Of a stretch of 64,000 nucleotides of DNA, positions 54,269-62,626 are shown piece after piece. Made by a program: the position numbers and the translations under genes. The stretch is taken from assembly GCF_006438965.1 (NCBI RefSeq), contig NZ_RCZM01000003.1:62001-126000 (forward strand), read 5' to 3'. Positions within the stretch are counted from its first letter, which is position 1. Each line of letters opens with the position of its first letter. Under the pieces are notes generated by a model that was not told where the DNA came from, did no database searches, and saw nothing but the letters and a program-made list of their open reading frames with translations. This stretch comes from Pedococcus bigeumensis (GTDB taxonomy: Bacteria > Actinomycetota > Actinomycetes > Actinomycetales > Dermatophilaceae).

Positions 54269-55179
54269 GGGACGACCTCCAGGTCGGGTACGACGTTGGC
54301 TGTGGCACTAGTGGTGGCGTCGGCGTCGAGGTGCGGCGCGATCAGCGACAGGTAGGTGTCCTCGAGGGAGGGCCTGGTCACCGTCAGCTTGGGGACCTCA
54401 CCGCCCACGCGGGCACTGAGCGAAGAGACGAACTGCGTTGGCGTGCTTGTCTTTTCGGTATGCCGCCTGCCTTGCGCGTCCTCCCACGTCACCGTGGCCT
54501 CCGACGAGGCGCGGCCTCCGAGGTTGGCAGGGGTGTCCAGTGCCAGCATCTTGCCCGCCGCGATGACGCCGACCCGGTCGGCCAGCTGCTCGGCCTCGTC
54601 GAGGTAGTGCGTCGTGAGCAGGATCGTGGTGCCGCCGTCGGCGAGCGAGCCGATCAGCTCCCAGAAGTCGCGGCGCGCCTGTGGGTCGAAGCCGGTGGTC
54701 GGTTCGTCGAGGAAGAGCAGCTCGGGGGTGCCGAGGATGCCCAGGCCGACGTCGAGCCGGCGGCGCTGTCCCCCGCTGAGCTTGCCGATCCGGTCGTCGG
54801 CCTTGTCGACCAGCCCGACAGCGGCCAGGACCTCGTCGACATCTCGTGGCGTGCGGTAGACCTTGGCGGTGCTGGCCAGCGCCTCACGAGGCGTGATCAG
54901 GTCCAGCCCGGTCGAGGACTGCAGCACGATGCCGAGCCGGTTGCGCCAGCCCAGCCCGGCCGACTCGGGGTCCTCGCCGAGGACGCTGACGGTGCCCCCG
55001 TCCCGCTTGCGGAAGCCCTCGAGGATCTCGACGGCCGTCGTCTTGCCGGCGCCGTTCGGACCGAGCAGGGCGAAAACCTCCCCGTGCTCGATCTGCAGGT
55101 CGATGCCGTCGACGGCCTCGCGGTTGCCGTAGGTCTTGCGTAGGCCGGTCACGCGGATGGGTGCCTCTGGTGCTGACAT
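54265..55179 (-). CDS. ABC transporter ATP-binding protein (DrrA/CcmA type)
   Basis: 304 residues. Walker A GPNGAGKT (40-47), signature KLSGGQRRRLDVGLGILGTP near 140, Walker B LLFLDEPTTGFDPQARRDFW, H-loop ILLTTHYLDEAEQLADRVGV. The C-terminal part beyond residue 230 resembles the regulatory tail of DrrA-like ATPases. It powers the permease encoded next. First gene of the four-gene operon. A 20-bp palindrome sits 57 bp upstream of the ATG. Confidence 0.94.
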   Translation of the reverse strand: MSAPEAPIRVTGLRKTYGNREAVDGIDLQIEHGEVFALLGPNGAGKTTAVEILEGFRKRDGGTVSVLGEDPESAGLGWRNRLGIVLQSSTGLDLITPREALASTAKVYRTPRDVDEVLAAVGLVDKADDRIGKLSGGQRRRLDVGLGILGTPELLFLDEPTTGFDPQARRDFWELIGSLADGGTTILLTTHYLDEAEQLADRVGVIAAGKMLALDTPANLGGRASSEATVTWEDAQGRRHTEKTSTPTQFVSSLSARVGGEVPKLTVTRPSLEDTYLSLIAPHLDADATTSATANVVPDLEVVP

Positions 55180-55235
55180 GGCTCCAGACTGCCGTGCTCG
55201 TCGGGGCCGGCGTCAGCCCCACCCGGTTGACTCCC

Positions 55236-55255
55236 CGTCCACCGACCGGTGGACG
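55236..55255 (-). promoter_or_regulatory. 20-bp palindrome upstream of the ABC/two-component operon
   Basis: CGTCCACCG-AC-CGGTGGACG is a perfect inverted repeat with a 2-bp centre, 57 bp upstream of the ABC ATPase start and 5 bp beyond the lemA stop. The short centre favours a protein operator, plausibly for the NarL-type regulator of the operon. Confidence 0.6.
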
Positions 55256-55260
55256 CGCCC

Positions 55261-56040
55261 CTACTGCTGGCTGGGCGGCGTGTCCTGCGGCGACGGGGCG
55301 GTGGGCGGGGGCTCCACCGAGGGCGCTGCCTCGGGTGCCGGCGCCGCTCCCGTCGGCGCGGGGCCGGCCGCGGTGGCCTCAGCAGGCGAGGGTGCGGCAG
55401 GTTCTGCGGGCGGCGCTGAGGACGGGGCGCCGGCGGGCGTGCCCCCGGCATACCCGCTCGGCGGCGGGATCGTGGCGTCGCGCTGGCCGAAGTCGACCTT
55501 CACCGGGTCGCGCTCCTCGCCCTCGACCTCGAAGTACTCGGCGCGGTCGATGTTGAACAGGCCGGCGACGATGTTGGAGGGGACGGTCTCGACCTTGGTG
55601 TTGAGCTCGCGCACGTTGGCGTTGTAGTAGCGCCGGGCGGCGGCGATGCGGTCCTCGGTCGAGGTGAGCTCCTGCTGGAGCGCCATGAAGTTCTGGTTGG
55701 CCTTGAGGTCGGGGTAGGCCTCGGCGACGGCGATGAGGCGACCGAGCGCCTGGCTCAGCATGCCCTCGCTCTGGGCCTGCTGCACCGGGCTCTGGCCGCC
55801 CGCCATCGCGGCGGACCGGGCCTTCATGACGTCCTCGAGGGTGCCGCGCTCGTGGGCGGCGTAGCCCTTGACCGTCTCGACGAGGTTGCCGATGAGGTCG
55901 TGCCGGCGCTTGAGCTCGACGTCGATCTGGCGCCAGGCCTCCTGCACCAGGTTGCGCAGCTTGATCAGCCCGTTGTAGACGCCGACCGCCCACAGGACGA
56001 GCAGCACGAGCACGACCGCGATGATGATCCAGACCCACAT
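55261..56040 (-). CDS. LemA family protein
   Basis: 259 residues from the ATG at 56040. One N-terminal membrane helix (WVWIIIAVVLVLLVLWAVGV) is followed by the LemA four-helix region: YNGLIKLRNLVQEAWRQIDV, ELKRRHDLIGNLVETVKGYA, AHERGTLEDVMKARSAAMAG, LIAVAEAYPDLKANQNFMAL and RIAAARRYYNANVRELNTKV, ending FNIDRAEYFEV. A tail of about 65 Pro/Ala-rich residues is longer than in most members. Role in the family is unknown. The second of two close ATGs is chosen since AGGGG lies at proper distance from it. Confidence 0.92.
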   Translation of the reverse strand: MWVWIIIAVVLVLLVLWAVGVYNGLIKLRNLVQEAWRQIDVELKRRHDLIGNLVETVKGYAAHERGTLEDVMKARSAAMAGGQSPVQQAQSEGMLSQALGRLIAVAEAYPDLKANQNFMALQQELTSTEDRIAAARRYYNANVRELNTKVETVPSNIVAGLFNIDRAEYFEVEGEERDPVKVDFGQRDATIPPPSGYAGGTPAGAPSSAPPAEPAAPSPAEATAAGPAPTGAAPAPEAAPSVEPPPTAPSPQDTPPSQQ

Positions 56041-56152
56041 GAGCATTCCCCTTGTCTTGTGCAGTGCGGCTCGCGTTGAGGCAGCGCTGGTTGACCACGT
56101 GCAGCCTAGGCCAGCGCGGCCCGGGTCAGCCGGATCTGGCACCCGGGTGCAG

Positions 56153-56707
56153 CTAGGCCAGCCCGAGCTCCTCGAGACCGTAGACGAAGCGGTACTCGAG
56201 TCCGGCGTCCTCGAACCGCTGTCCGGCGCCCGTCGCGCGGTCGGCGATCGTGGCGATGGCGACGACCTCGGCGCCGGCCTCGCGGGCGGCGCCCACGGCG
56301 TCCAACGGCGAGTTGCCCGTGGTCGTCGTGTCCTCCACCACGACCACGCGCCGACCCTCGATCGACGGCCCCTCGATCCGCTGCTGCAGACCGTGCGCCT
56401 TGCCCGCCTTGCGGACCACGAAGGCGTCCTTGCGGTCCCCGGCCGCGGCACTGGCGTGCAGGATCGACGTCGCCACCGGGTCGGCGCCCAGGGTGAGCCC
56501 GCCGACGGCGTCGTAGTCGAGGTCCTGGACGAGGTCGCGCATGACGATCCCGACCAGAGGGGCGGCCTCACCGTCGAGGGTGATGCGTCGCAGGTCGACG
56601 TAGTAGTCGGCTTCCTTGCCGGAGGAGAGGGTGACGCGGCCGTGCACGATGGCTTTGTCCTTGATGATCTCGAGCAGGCGGGCACGGGCGGCGGCGGTGT
56701 CAGTCAC
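56153..56707 (-). CDS. pyrE: Orotate phosphoribosyltransferase
   Basis: 184 residues. It joins orotate to PRPP, making OMP in pyrimidine synthesis. Marks are ARLLEIIKDKAIVHGRVTLS, SGKEADYYVDLRRITLDGEA, VGGLTLGADPVATSILHASA, AFVVRKAGKAHGLQQRIEGP, and the PRPP loop VVVVEDTTTTGNSPLDAVGA near residue 122. It follows the actinobacterial form. It is the gene before lemA on the same strand, 112 bp apart. Active-site lysine and PRPP loop are intact. Confidence 0.96.
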   Translation of the reverse strand: MTDTAAARARLLEIIKDKAIVHGRVTLSSGKEADYYVDLRRITLDGEAAPLVGIVMRDLVQDLDYDAVGGLTLGADPVATSILHASAAAGDRKDAFVVRKAGKAHGLQQRIEGPSIEGRRVVVVEDTTTTGNSPLDAVGAAREAGAEVVAIATIADRATGAGQRFEDAGLEYRFVYGLEELGLA

Positions 56708-56804
56708 GGTTCGTCACCCTACCGAGGACTCACCGGCGCGTACTGCGGCCCACGCGGCATACCTCACGCCGGCGCCCAAGGCGGCGCAGGTGCACACTGG
56801 CCGG

Positions 56805-57158
56805 ATGGAACGCGTGCTCGGAATCGGTGGCCACTTCCTGCGGGCAACCGACCCGGCGGCGCTGAACACGTGGTACCGCGAGTGCTTGGGGCTGGACGCC
56901 GACGAGTTCGGCGAGTGGCACCAGGCCGACGGGCCGACGGTGTTCGCGACGTTCGAGTCCGACACCGACTACTTCGGGTCGCGCACGCAGCAGACCATGC
57001 TCAACTTCCGGGTCCGCGACCTCGAGGCGATGCTCGCGCAGCTGCGCGCCAAGGGAGCCGATGTGGCCGGGGAGACGCAGGACATGGACGGCGTCGGTCG
57101 GTTCGGCTGGGTCACCGATCCCGAGGGCAACCGGATCGAGCTGTGGCAGCCAGAGTGA
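56805..57158 (+). CDS. VOC family protein
   Basis: 117 residues from the ATG at 56805: MERVLGIGGHFLRATDPAAL, NTWYRECLGLDADEFGEWHQ, TMLNFRVRDLEAMLAQLRAK, GADVAGETQDMDGVGRFGWV and TDPEGNRIELWQP. Single VOC domain with its metal-type His (GGHFLRA) and Glu (IELWQ). It resembles glyoxalase/bleomycin-resistance proteins of unknown substrate. Divergent from pyrE and convergent with the SDR gene. No strong ribosome binding site is seen. Confidence 0.85.
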   Translation: MERVLGIGGHFLRATDPAALNTWYRECLGLDADEFGEWHQADGPTVFATFESDTDYFGSRTQQTMLNFRVRDLEAMLAQLRAKGADVAGETQDMDGVGRFGWVTDPEGNRIELWQPE

Positions 57159-57200
57159 CGCTCGGCGCCGGGTAGGGCCCGAGCGACCAAGAGCCAGAGG

Positions 57201-57968
57201 TCAGGTGCGGGGGCGGTGCACGCCAGCGCCCCGACGACGGACCAGCGAGCGCGGCACCACGCGCAGGGCCGCGACGATGGCCTTGTACTGCGGCGACGGG
57301 ACAGAGACCACGCGGCCCTTGGCGACGTCGTCGAGGCAGTCGCGCACCAGGCGGTCGGCGTTCAGCCACATGAAGTCGGGGATGCTCGACATGTCGACGT
57401 TGGCCCGCTGGTGGAACTCGGTGTGGGTGAAGCCGGGGCAGAGGGCCGTTGCGGTCACGCCGCTGCCCTTGAGCTCGGCTGCCAGGCCTTCGGTGAACAC
57501 CGTGACGTAGGACTTGTTGGCCGAGTAGGTGCCCGACGTGATGAACGAGGCGACCGACGAGACGTTGACGATGGCGCCGTGGCCCCGCTCGCGCATCGCC
57601 CGCCCGGCGGCGTGGGACAGGACGAGCACCGCGCGACAGAGCACGTCGAAGTTGGCCACCTCTTGGCTCACGTCGTGCTTGAGGAACGAGCCCTTGAGCG
57701 AGTAGCCGGCGTTGTTGACGAGCAGGTCGACGGGGCGAGCCTGGTCAGCGAGCCGTTCAGCGACCTTGCCGGTGTCGGCGTGGTCGGACAGGTCAGCCAC
57801 GAGGATCTCGGTGGCGACGGAGTACTTGGCCTGCAGCTCGTCGGACACGTTCTCCAGCCGCGCGCGGTCGCGGGCCACGAGCACGACGTCGTGCCCGCGC
57901 TCGGCGAGGAGGTGGGCGAAGGACAGTCCGATGCCGGCGGTCGCGCCGGTGACGAGGGCGGTGCTCAT
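57201..57968 (-). CDS. Short-chain dehydrogenase/reductase
   Basis: 255 residues from the ATG at 57968. Rossmann start MSTALVTGATAGIGLSFAHL (T-G-x3-G-x-G), then DLLVNNAGYSLKGSF (NNAG), the catalytic Ser in GAIVNVSSVASFI and Tyr-x3-Lys as YSANKSYVTVF. The ending (VVPRSLVRRRGAG) resembles the DltE/SDR group with a basic tail. NADPH is likely from the Arg-rich second strand (ARDRARLENV). Substrate unknown. It is divergent from xthA. Confidence 0.9.
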   Translation of the reverse strand: MSTALVTGATAGIGLSFAHLLAERGHDVVLVARDRARLENVSDELQAKYSVATEILVADLSDHADTGKVAERLADQARPVDLLVNNAGYSLKGSFLKHDVSQEVANFDVLCRAVLVLSHAAGRAMRERGHGAIVNVSSVASFITSGTYSANKSYVTVFTEGLAAELKGSGVTATALCPGFTHTEFHQRANVDMSSIPDFMWLNADRLVRDCLDDVAKGRVVSVPSPQYKAIVAALRVVPRSLVRRRGAGVHRPRT

Positions 57969-58005
57969 GGAGCCACTGTAGGCGGCTCCACATAGGGTTG
58001 CCTGC

Positions 58006-58791
58006 GTGCGTATTGCCACCTGGAACGTCAACTCGATCCGCTCCCGCATCGACCGTGTCGAGGCCTGGCTGGAGCGCAGCGACGTCGACGTGCTCGCCAT
58101 CCAGGAGACCAAGGCCACCGACGCGCAGTTCCCGTTCGACCGGCTGCAGGCCCTCGGCTACGAGGTCGCCCACCACGGGCTCAACCACTGGAACGGTGTC
58201 GCCATCGTGTCGCGCGTGGGGATCTCGGACGTGACGCCGTCCTTCCCTGACGCGCCCGCCTGGGGCGATCCGCCGGTTGTCGAGGCCCGCGCGCTCACCG
58301 CCACCTGCGGTGGCGTCAAGGTGACCTCGGTCTACGTCCCCAACGGGCGCCAGATCAAGGACCCGCACATGGTCTACAAGCTCGAGTGGCTGGCCCAGCT
58401 GCGACGGCAGGCGCAGCTCTCGGTCGACGCCGGCGAGACCGCAGCGATCATGGGCGACTGGAACATCGCGCCGCAGGACGAGGACGTCTGGTCGATGGAG
58501 TACTACCTCGACAAGAGCCACGTCTCCCCCGGCGAGCGAGCGGCCTTCCAGGGGATTCTCGACGCCGGTTTCGTCGACGTCGTGCGGCCACACACCTCCG
58601 AGCCCGGGACCTTCACCTACTGGGACTACACCCGGCTGGCCTTCCAGAAGCGTCGCGGGATGCGGATCGACTTCATCCTCGGGACGCCGGCCTTTGCTGC
58701 GCGGGTGGCCGGCGCGGCGATCGACCGCGAGGAGCGCAAGGGCAAGGGCGCGTCCGACCACGCGCCCGTCGTGGTCCAGCTGGAGGACTGA
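58006..58791 (+). CDS. xthA: Exodeoxyribonuclease III
   Basis: 261 residues from the GTG at 58006: MRIATWNVNSIRSRIDRVEA, DVDVLAIQETKATDAQFPFD with the catalytic Glu, VTSVYVPNGRQIKD, AIMGDWNIAPQDEDVW (Asp-x-Asn), TFTYWDYTRLAFQKRRGMRI, DFILGTPAFAARVAG, and DHAPVVVQL with the final Asp-His. It is an AP endonuclease and 3'-5' exonuclease in base excision repair. Complete and standard. Confidence 0.95.
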   Translation: MRIATWNVNSIRSRIDRVEAWLERSDVDVLAIQETKATDAQFPFDRLQALGYEVAHHGLNHWNGVAIVSRVGISDVTPSFPDAPAWGDPPVVEARALTATCGGVKVTSVYVPNGRQIKDPHMVYKLEWLAQLRRQAQLSVDAGETAAIMGDWNIAPQDEDVWSMEYYLDKSHVSPGERAAFQGILDAGFVDVVRPHTSEPGTFTYWDYTRLAFQKRRGMRIDFILGTPAFAARVAGAAIDREERKGKGASDHAPVVVQLED

Positions 58792-58859
58792 CTCCGTCGG
58801 CGCCTGGTGGTCCGCGAGGCTCTGGTCTGGTCTGCGGGTCCACTGTCCCGCAGCGGAAG

Positions 58860-58872
58860 TTACCGTCGGTAA
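58860..58872. promoter_or_regulatory. TetR-type operator overlapping the hydrolase promoter
   Basis: TTACCG-T-CGGTAA is a perfect inverted repeat 10 bp upstream of the hydrolase ATG. Sites of this form (TTACC...GGTAA) are typical of TetR-family repressors of lipid and lipase genes in actinobacteria. TAAGAT within it may be the -10. The cognate regulator is not in this window. Confidence 0.6.
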
Positions 58873-58882
58873 GATCCGAGTC

Positions 58883-59773
58883 ATGACCTCCCGCACCTTC
58901 ACCGTCGTCACCACCGACGGAGTGCTGCTCCGGGTTGAGGAGCATGCTGCGGGGCCCACTCCCGAGGGCATCGGCGCCGACCACCCCGGTGGGGTCCCGA
59001 CTGTGGTGCTGGCCCACGGCTGGACGCTCACCCGCGCCTCGTGGCTCCCCGTCGTCGAGCACCTTGGTGCGGCTGGGGTGCGGGTCGTGACTTACGACCA
59101 GCGCGGGCACGGCGAGTCGAGCCCGCTGCGCGACCACCCGACGGTGCGGGTGCTCGGTGACGACCTCGGCGCAGTGCTCGACGTGGTCGCGCCCAGTGGG
59201 CCGGTCGTGCTCGGCGGGCACTCGATGGGCGGGATGACGGTGATGGCGTATGCCGGGCTGCACCCGGATGACTTCCGCTCCCGGGTGGCCGGCACGGTGC
59301 TGGTCGCGACCAGCGCGGGCGAGCTGCAGAACCGCCTCCGGGCGCTCGAGGCCCGCGCAATGTCCTTGGCGGCGCGGATGCCGCGGATCCCGGCGGGCCG
59401 GTTCGTGACCACCCGGGGTCAGCGCCGACTGCTCTTCGGCGCCGACGCCGACCCTGCCCAGGTGGAGCTGACCCGCGACATGGTGGCGAGCACGCCCCTG
59501 CCGACCATGGGGCGCTTCTTCGGAGCCCTCGGCGAGCACGACGAGAGCGAGGCACTGACCCAGCTGGACGGCATACCCACGGTCGTGCTGGTCGGGGACC
59601 GTGACAGGCTCACGCCGCCGGGCCACAGCCAACGGCTCGCCGAGCTGGTCCCGCACGCCGAGCTGCGCATCCTGCCCGGCCGCGGTCACATGCTGATGTA
59701 CGAAGCCACCGACGAGGTCGTCGACGCGTTCCACTCGGTGCTCGACGCCGCGATCCAGCCCGGGGCCCACTGA
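58883..59773 (+). CDS. Alpha/beta hydrolase
   Basis: 296 residues from the ATG at 58883. The fold shows VVLAHGWTLTRASWLPVVEH (oxyanion HGW), VRVVTYDQRGHGESSPLRDH, the nucleophile elbow VVLGGHSMGGMTVMAYAG near residue 116, VVLVGDRDRLTPPGHSQRLA with the Asp, and LRILPGRGHMLMYEATDEVV with the His. It is an esterase or lipase-type enzyme of unspecified substrate. Short spacing from the operator suggests a leader of a few bases or none. Confidence 0.9.
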   Translation: MTSRTFTVVTTDGVLLRVEEHAAGPTPEGIGADHPGGVPTVVLAHGWTLTRASWLPVVEHLGAAGVRVVTYDQRGHGESSPLRDHPTVRVLGDDLGAVLDVVAPSGPVVLGGHSMGGMTVMAYAGLHPDDFRSRVAGTVLVATSAGELQNRLRALEARAMSLAARMPRIPAGRFVTTRGQRRLLFGADADPAQVELTRDMVASTPLPTMGRFFGALGEHDESEALTQLDGIPTVVLVGDRDRLTPPGHSQRLAELVPHAELRILPGRGHMLMYEATDEVVDAFHSVLDAAIQPGAH

Positions 59774-59795
59774 CCGTCAGCCGACAGGGCCAGGG

Positions 59796-60197
59796 CTACG
59801 AGACGGCTACGGCCACGGCTGCTTGGTAGGCGGTCGGGTCGCAGCCGGGACCGTTCGGCTGCACGGAGCGCGGCGTGCTCCTGACCTTCGTGGCGGGCAC
59901 GAGCACCTGACCGGTCTGCGTGCGCACGGTGACGGTGACCTCGACGGGGTCGGTGGAGTCGATGCCGGCGAGGCCGACGAATGCGCCGCCCGTGTCGTCC
60001 GCGAAGAGCGTCCCGCTGCTGCAGGCAGTCTCGACACAGGTCTCGACGACGAGATCCTGGGACCGGTCCGCTCCATCGACGCTGACGTTGACACCGTTGG
60101 CGGCACCGATCTCCGTGCAGGCTCTCGGCTGTTCGCAGGCAGACGTCAACGCGAGACCGACGAGAGCGACGCACAGGACTGCGTGACGTGGGTTCAC
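59796..60197 (-). CDS. Small lipoprotein, last gene of the LprG operon
   Basis: 133 residues from the GTG at 60197, which overlaps the MFS stop by GTGA. The lipobox is ALTSAC (Cys21). The mature part has several Cys (CEQPRACTEIGAANGVNVSV, VVETCVETACSSGTLFADD) likely in disulfides, then beta strands (PVEVTVTVRTQTGQVLVPAT). No named family. Coupling to the LprG/P55-like pair suggests a partner in the same envelope export process; this is inference. Confidence 0.8.
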   Translation of the reverse strand: MNPRHAVLCVALVGLALTSACEQPRACTEIGAANGVNVSVDGADRSQDLVVETCVETACSSGTLFADDTGGAFVGLAGIDSTDPVEVTVTVRTQTGQVLVPATKVRSTPRSVQPNGPGCDPTAYQAAVAVAVS

Positions 60198-61849
60198 AGG
60201 GGTCGGATGGGGCCGACCGGTTCGCGGTTCCGGCGCAGGCCGAGTCCGGCCGACGCCAGGGCCCCCAGGAGGGCTGCCAAAGCAGCGCCGAGGAAGACCG
60301 TCTGGACCTGCACGATGCCGGCTGCGAGCAGTGCCTTCGTGTCCGTCTGGTCCGGCAACGCAGCCACTGTCTCGTAGTAGCGGTGCAGCCCGATCGCGGT
60401 GAGCAGCGCCAGACCCACGACCATCCCGACCATGCGCGCCACGACCACCAGGGCTGAGGCCACGCCGTGTGCGTCGGCCGGGGCATCGGCGAGGGCCGCG
60501 TTGTTGACGGGCGCGAGCGCCAACCCGATCCCCAGGCCCACCATCACCAGGACCACCGTCGCCATCGGCCCGTCGAGGGACCCGTCGCTCCAGCCGCTCA
60601 TGACGAACAGCCCGATCGTCGCCACCAGCAGACCCACTCCGCTGACCAGCCCGTCGCCGAACCGCCGCAGGCTCCAGCCGCCCAGCAGCGCGCCGACCGG
60701 CACCGCCAGCAGGAACCGCACGAGCACGAACGCGGCGACGGTCTGCGAGTCGGTGAGGGTCAGCCGCGCCAGGACCGGCACGTCGACGATGACGGCCACC
60801 AGCGCGGCGCCCACCATCAGGCTCACGACCAGGGAGGTCCGCGCTCGACCGCGGACGACGCCACGCGCCACCAGCGGCTCGGCGGCGGTGCCGTGCCGCC
60901 AGAGGTAGAGGCCCAGCGCGATGGCCCCGACCGGCAGCAGGGCGAAGCCGAGTGGGCCGACCACCTCGCGCTCGGGGTCACTGGCGGCAAAGGTGAGGAC
61001 CACGCTGCCGAGCGCCAGGCCGAGGAGCAGCGCACCCGGCAGGTCGGCGCGCCGCAGCAGCGCCCACCAGCGAGGGGCCGTCACCACGACGAGGGCCAGC
61101 ACGAGCGCGAGTGCGACGACGCCGATCGGCGTGAGCACCCGCGACGTCGAGCCGCCGAACGGCACGAACGGCACCCCCAGCGACACGTCGGTCACCAGCC
61201 GCTCCGGGGCGGCGAGAGCCAGCCCACCCACGAGCAGCGCCAGGACGCCCAGCACGAGGGGTAGGCCGCGTGGTCGTCGCAGCCGCTCGCCTCCGATGAG
61301 CAGCACCGCACCGGCCAGGACGAGACCGGTAACCACGTTGACCCAGAAGATCATCCGCCAGCCCGAGATGGCCAGCACCACGGCACCGAACACCGGTCCG
61401 AGGACGCTGCCCACCTCCTGCACCGCGCCGACCACACCGAGGGGCGTGCCCCGCCGGTCGGCCGGCCAGAGGTCGGCCACGATCGCGAGGGTGGCGGGCA
61501 CGAGGCCGCCGCCGCCGATGCCCTGCAGGACGCGTCCGGTCACCAGGACCGGCAGCTCGACAGCCAACGCCGTGATCGCCGAACCGAGGACGAAGATCAT
61601 CAGACAGGCGACCAGGATCCGTTGTCTGGAAACGAGATCCGCGAGACGGCCGATCAGCGGCAGGACGGCGATGTAGCCAAGCAGGAAGCCCGAGATGATC
61701 GGCGTCGCCTTCTGCAGGGCATCGATCCCGAGACCGACACCGGTCATCATGTCGGTCAGGGCCAGCACGACGACATAGGTGTCCGCGGCAGCCAGCGCCA
61801 CCGCCACCGAGGCCGTGGCGAGCAGCCGCCTAGGGGCGGGTGATCGCAA
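60194..61849 (-). CDS. MFS exporter, Rv1410c/P55-like (DHA2 family)
   Basis: 551 residues, 14 predicted helices. Starts at a TTG (61849) overlapping the lprG end by 20 bp. Landmarks: ALAAADTYVVVLALTDMMTG, GFLLGYIAVLPLIGRLADLV, GRVLQGIGGGGLVPATLAIV, VGAVQEVGSVLGPVFGAVVL, ALIVVARMVGMVVGLALLTA-like region near the end. The Asp in helix 1 and the linker length fit P55. In mycobacteria P55 works with LprG to move triacylglycerol and lipoglycans to the outer envelope. Confidence 0.87.
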   Translation of the reverse strand: MRSPAPRRLLATASVAVALAAADTYVVVLALTDMMTGVGLGIDALQKATPIISGFLLGYIAVLPLIGRLADLVSRQRILVACLMIFVLGSAITALAVELPVLVTGRVLQGIGGGGLVPATLAIVADLWPADRRGTPLGVVGAVQEVGSVLGPVFGAVVLAISGWRMIFWVNVVTGLVLAGAVLLIGGERLRRPRGLPLVLGVLALLVGGLALAAPERLVTDVSLGVPFVPFGGSTSRVLTPIGVVALALVLALVVVTAPRWWALLRRADLPGALLLGLALGSVVLTFAASDPEREVVGPLGFALLPVGAIALGLYLWRHGTAAEPLVARGVVRGRARTSLVVSLMVGAALVAVIVDVPVLARLTLTDSQTVAAFVLVRFLLAVPVGALLGGWSLRRFGDGLVSGVGLLVATIGLFVMSGWSDGSLDGPMATVVLVMVGLGIGLALAPVNNAALADAPADAHGVASALVVVARMVGMVVGLALLTAIGLHRYYETVAALPDQTDTKALLAAGIVQVQTVFLGAALAALLGALASAGLGLRRNREPVGPIRPL

Positions 61850-62519
61850 CGGGTGCAGCCAGGCTCTTGAGTCGCAGCGAGTAGGTCGAGGTGGAGCCGG
61901 CGTAGAACGGACCCTTGAGGAGCACCGTGCGCAGCTCCTGACCGGCCTGGGTCACCCCGTAGGTCACGTCGAACGTGCCGGTGCGGTCCCCGATGACGAA
62001 CAGGTCTGCCACGGCGGCGCCGGGGACCTTGCCCGTGAACGAGGTCAGCACGTCCGACCCGTCGCGGACCTGGTCACCCTTGGCGAGGGACTGGGTCTTG
62101 CCGATCAGGCTGGTGATGCCGGTCTCCTTGTTGAACAGCTGCGCGGGATTGGGCGCGCCGTAGGTGGCTGGGTCGATCTTGTTGTAGCCGGGCGTGAAGA
62201 ACTTCATGTAGGTGTCCTGCTCGACCGCGACCACGTCGACGGTGCCCGTCACACCCGCGATGGTCGCGTTGAGCGTGCCCTTGAAGGACGGCGGCGTGAA
62301 CAGTCCGGTGCCCTTGGCGGCGGACACGCCGATCGCCTTGCTGGGCAGCCCGGTCGCGTCGAGGGTGAAGGTCACCGCGGGACTCTTCTCGAGGTTGGTG
62401 CGCGCCGCTGCGAGCTGCTCGGCGGGACTGCCTTCCTTGACCGGCGCCTCCCCGCCCGACGAGCAGGCCACGAGGGTCAGTGCCGCGATCCCGGCGATGG
62501 CGAATCCCTTGAGGCGCAT
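61830..62519 (-). CDS. LprG-like lipoprotein (LppX_LprAFG family)
   Basis: 229 residues from the ATG at 62519. Lipobox LTLVAC (Cys19). The mature fold is a half-barrel for lipid: EQLAAARTNLEKSPAVTFTL, DATGLPSKAIGVSAAKGTGL, FTPPSFKGTLNATIAGVTGT, VDVVAVEQDTYMKFFTPGYN and LLKGPFYAGSTSTYSLRLKS. This wording is that of the LprG/LppX proteins, which carry triacylated lipids. First gene of an operon with the P55-like MFS gene and a third lipoprotein. Presence in an organism without an evident mycomembrane is notable. Confidence 0.9.
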   Translation of the reverse strand: MRLKGFAIAGIAALTLVACSSGGEAPVKEGSPAEQLAAARTNLEKSPAVTFTLDATGLPSKAIGVSAAKGTGLFTPPSFKGTLNATIAGVTGTVDVVAVEQDTYMKFFTPGYNKIDPATYGAPNPAQLFNKETGITSLIGKTQSLAKGDQVRDGSDVLTSFTGKVPGAAVADLFVIGDRTGTFDVTYGVTQAGQELRTVLLKGPFYAGSTSTYSLRLKSLAAPVAITRP

Positions 62520-62626
62520 GGCACCCACGGTAGTCGGAGGGGACTGCTCCCCATGGTCGCAACGCGGCATCCCGCCCTAGCGTTCGAGCGAACCGGCACC
62601 GGCCGGCATACCGAGGGGGACTTCTC

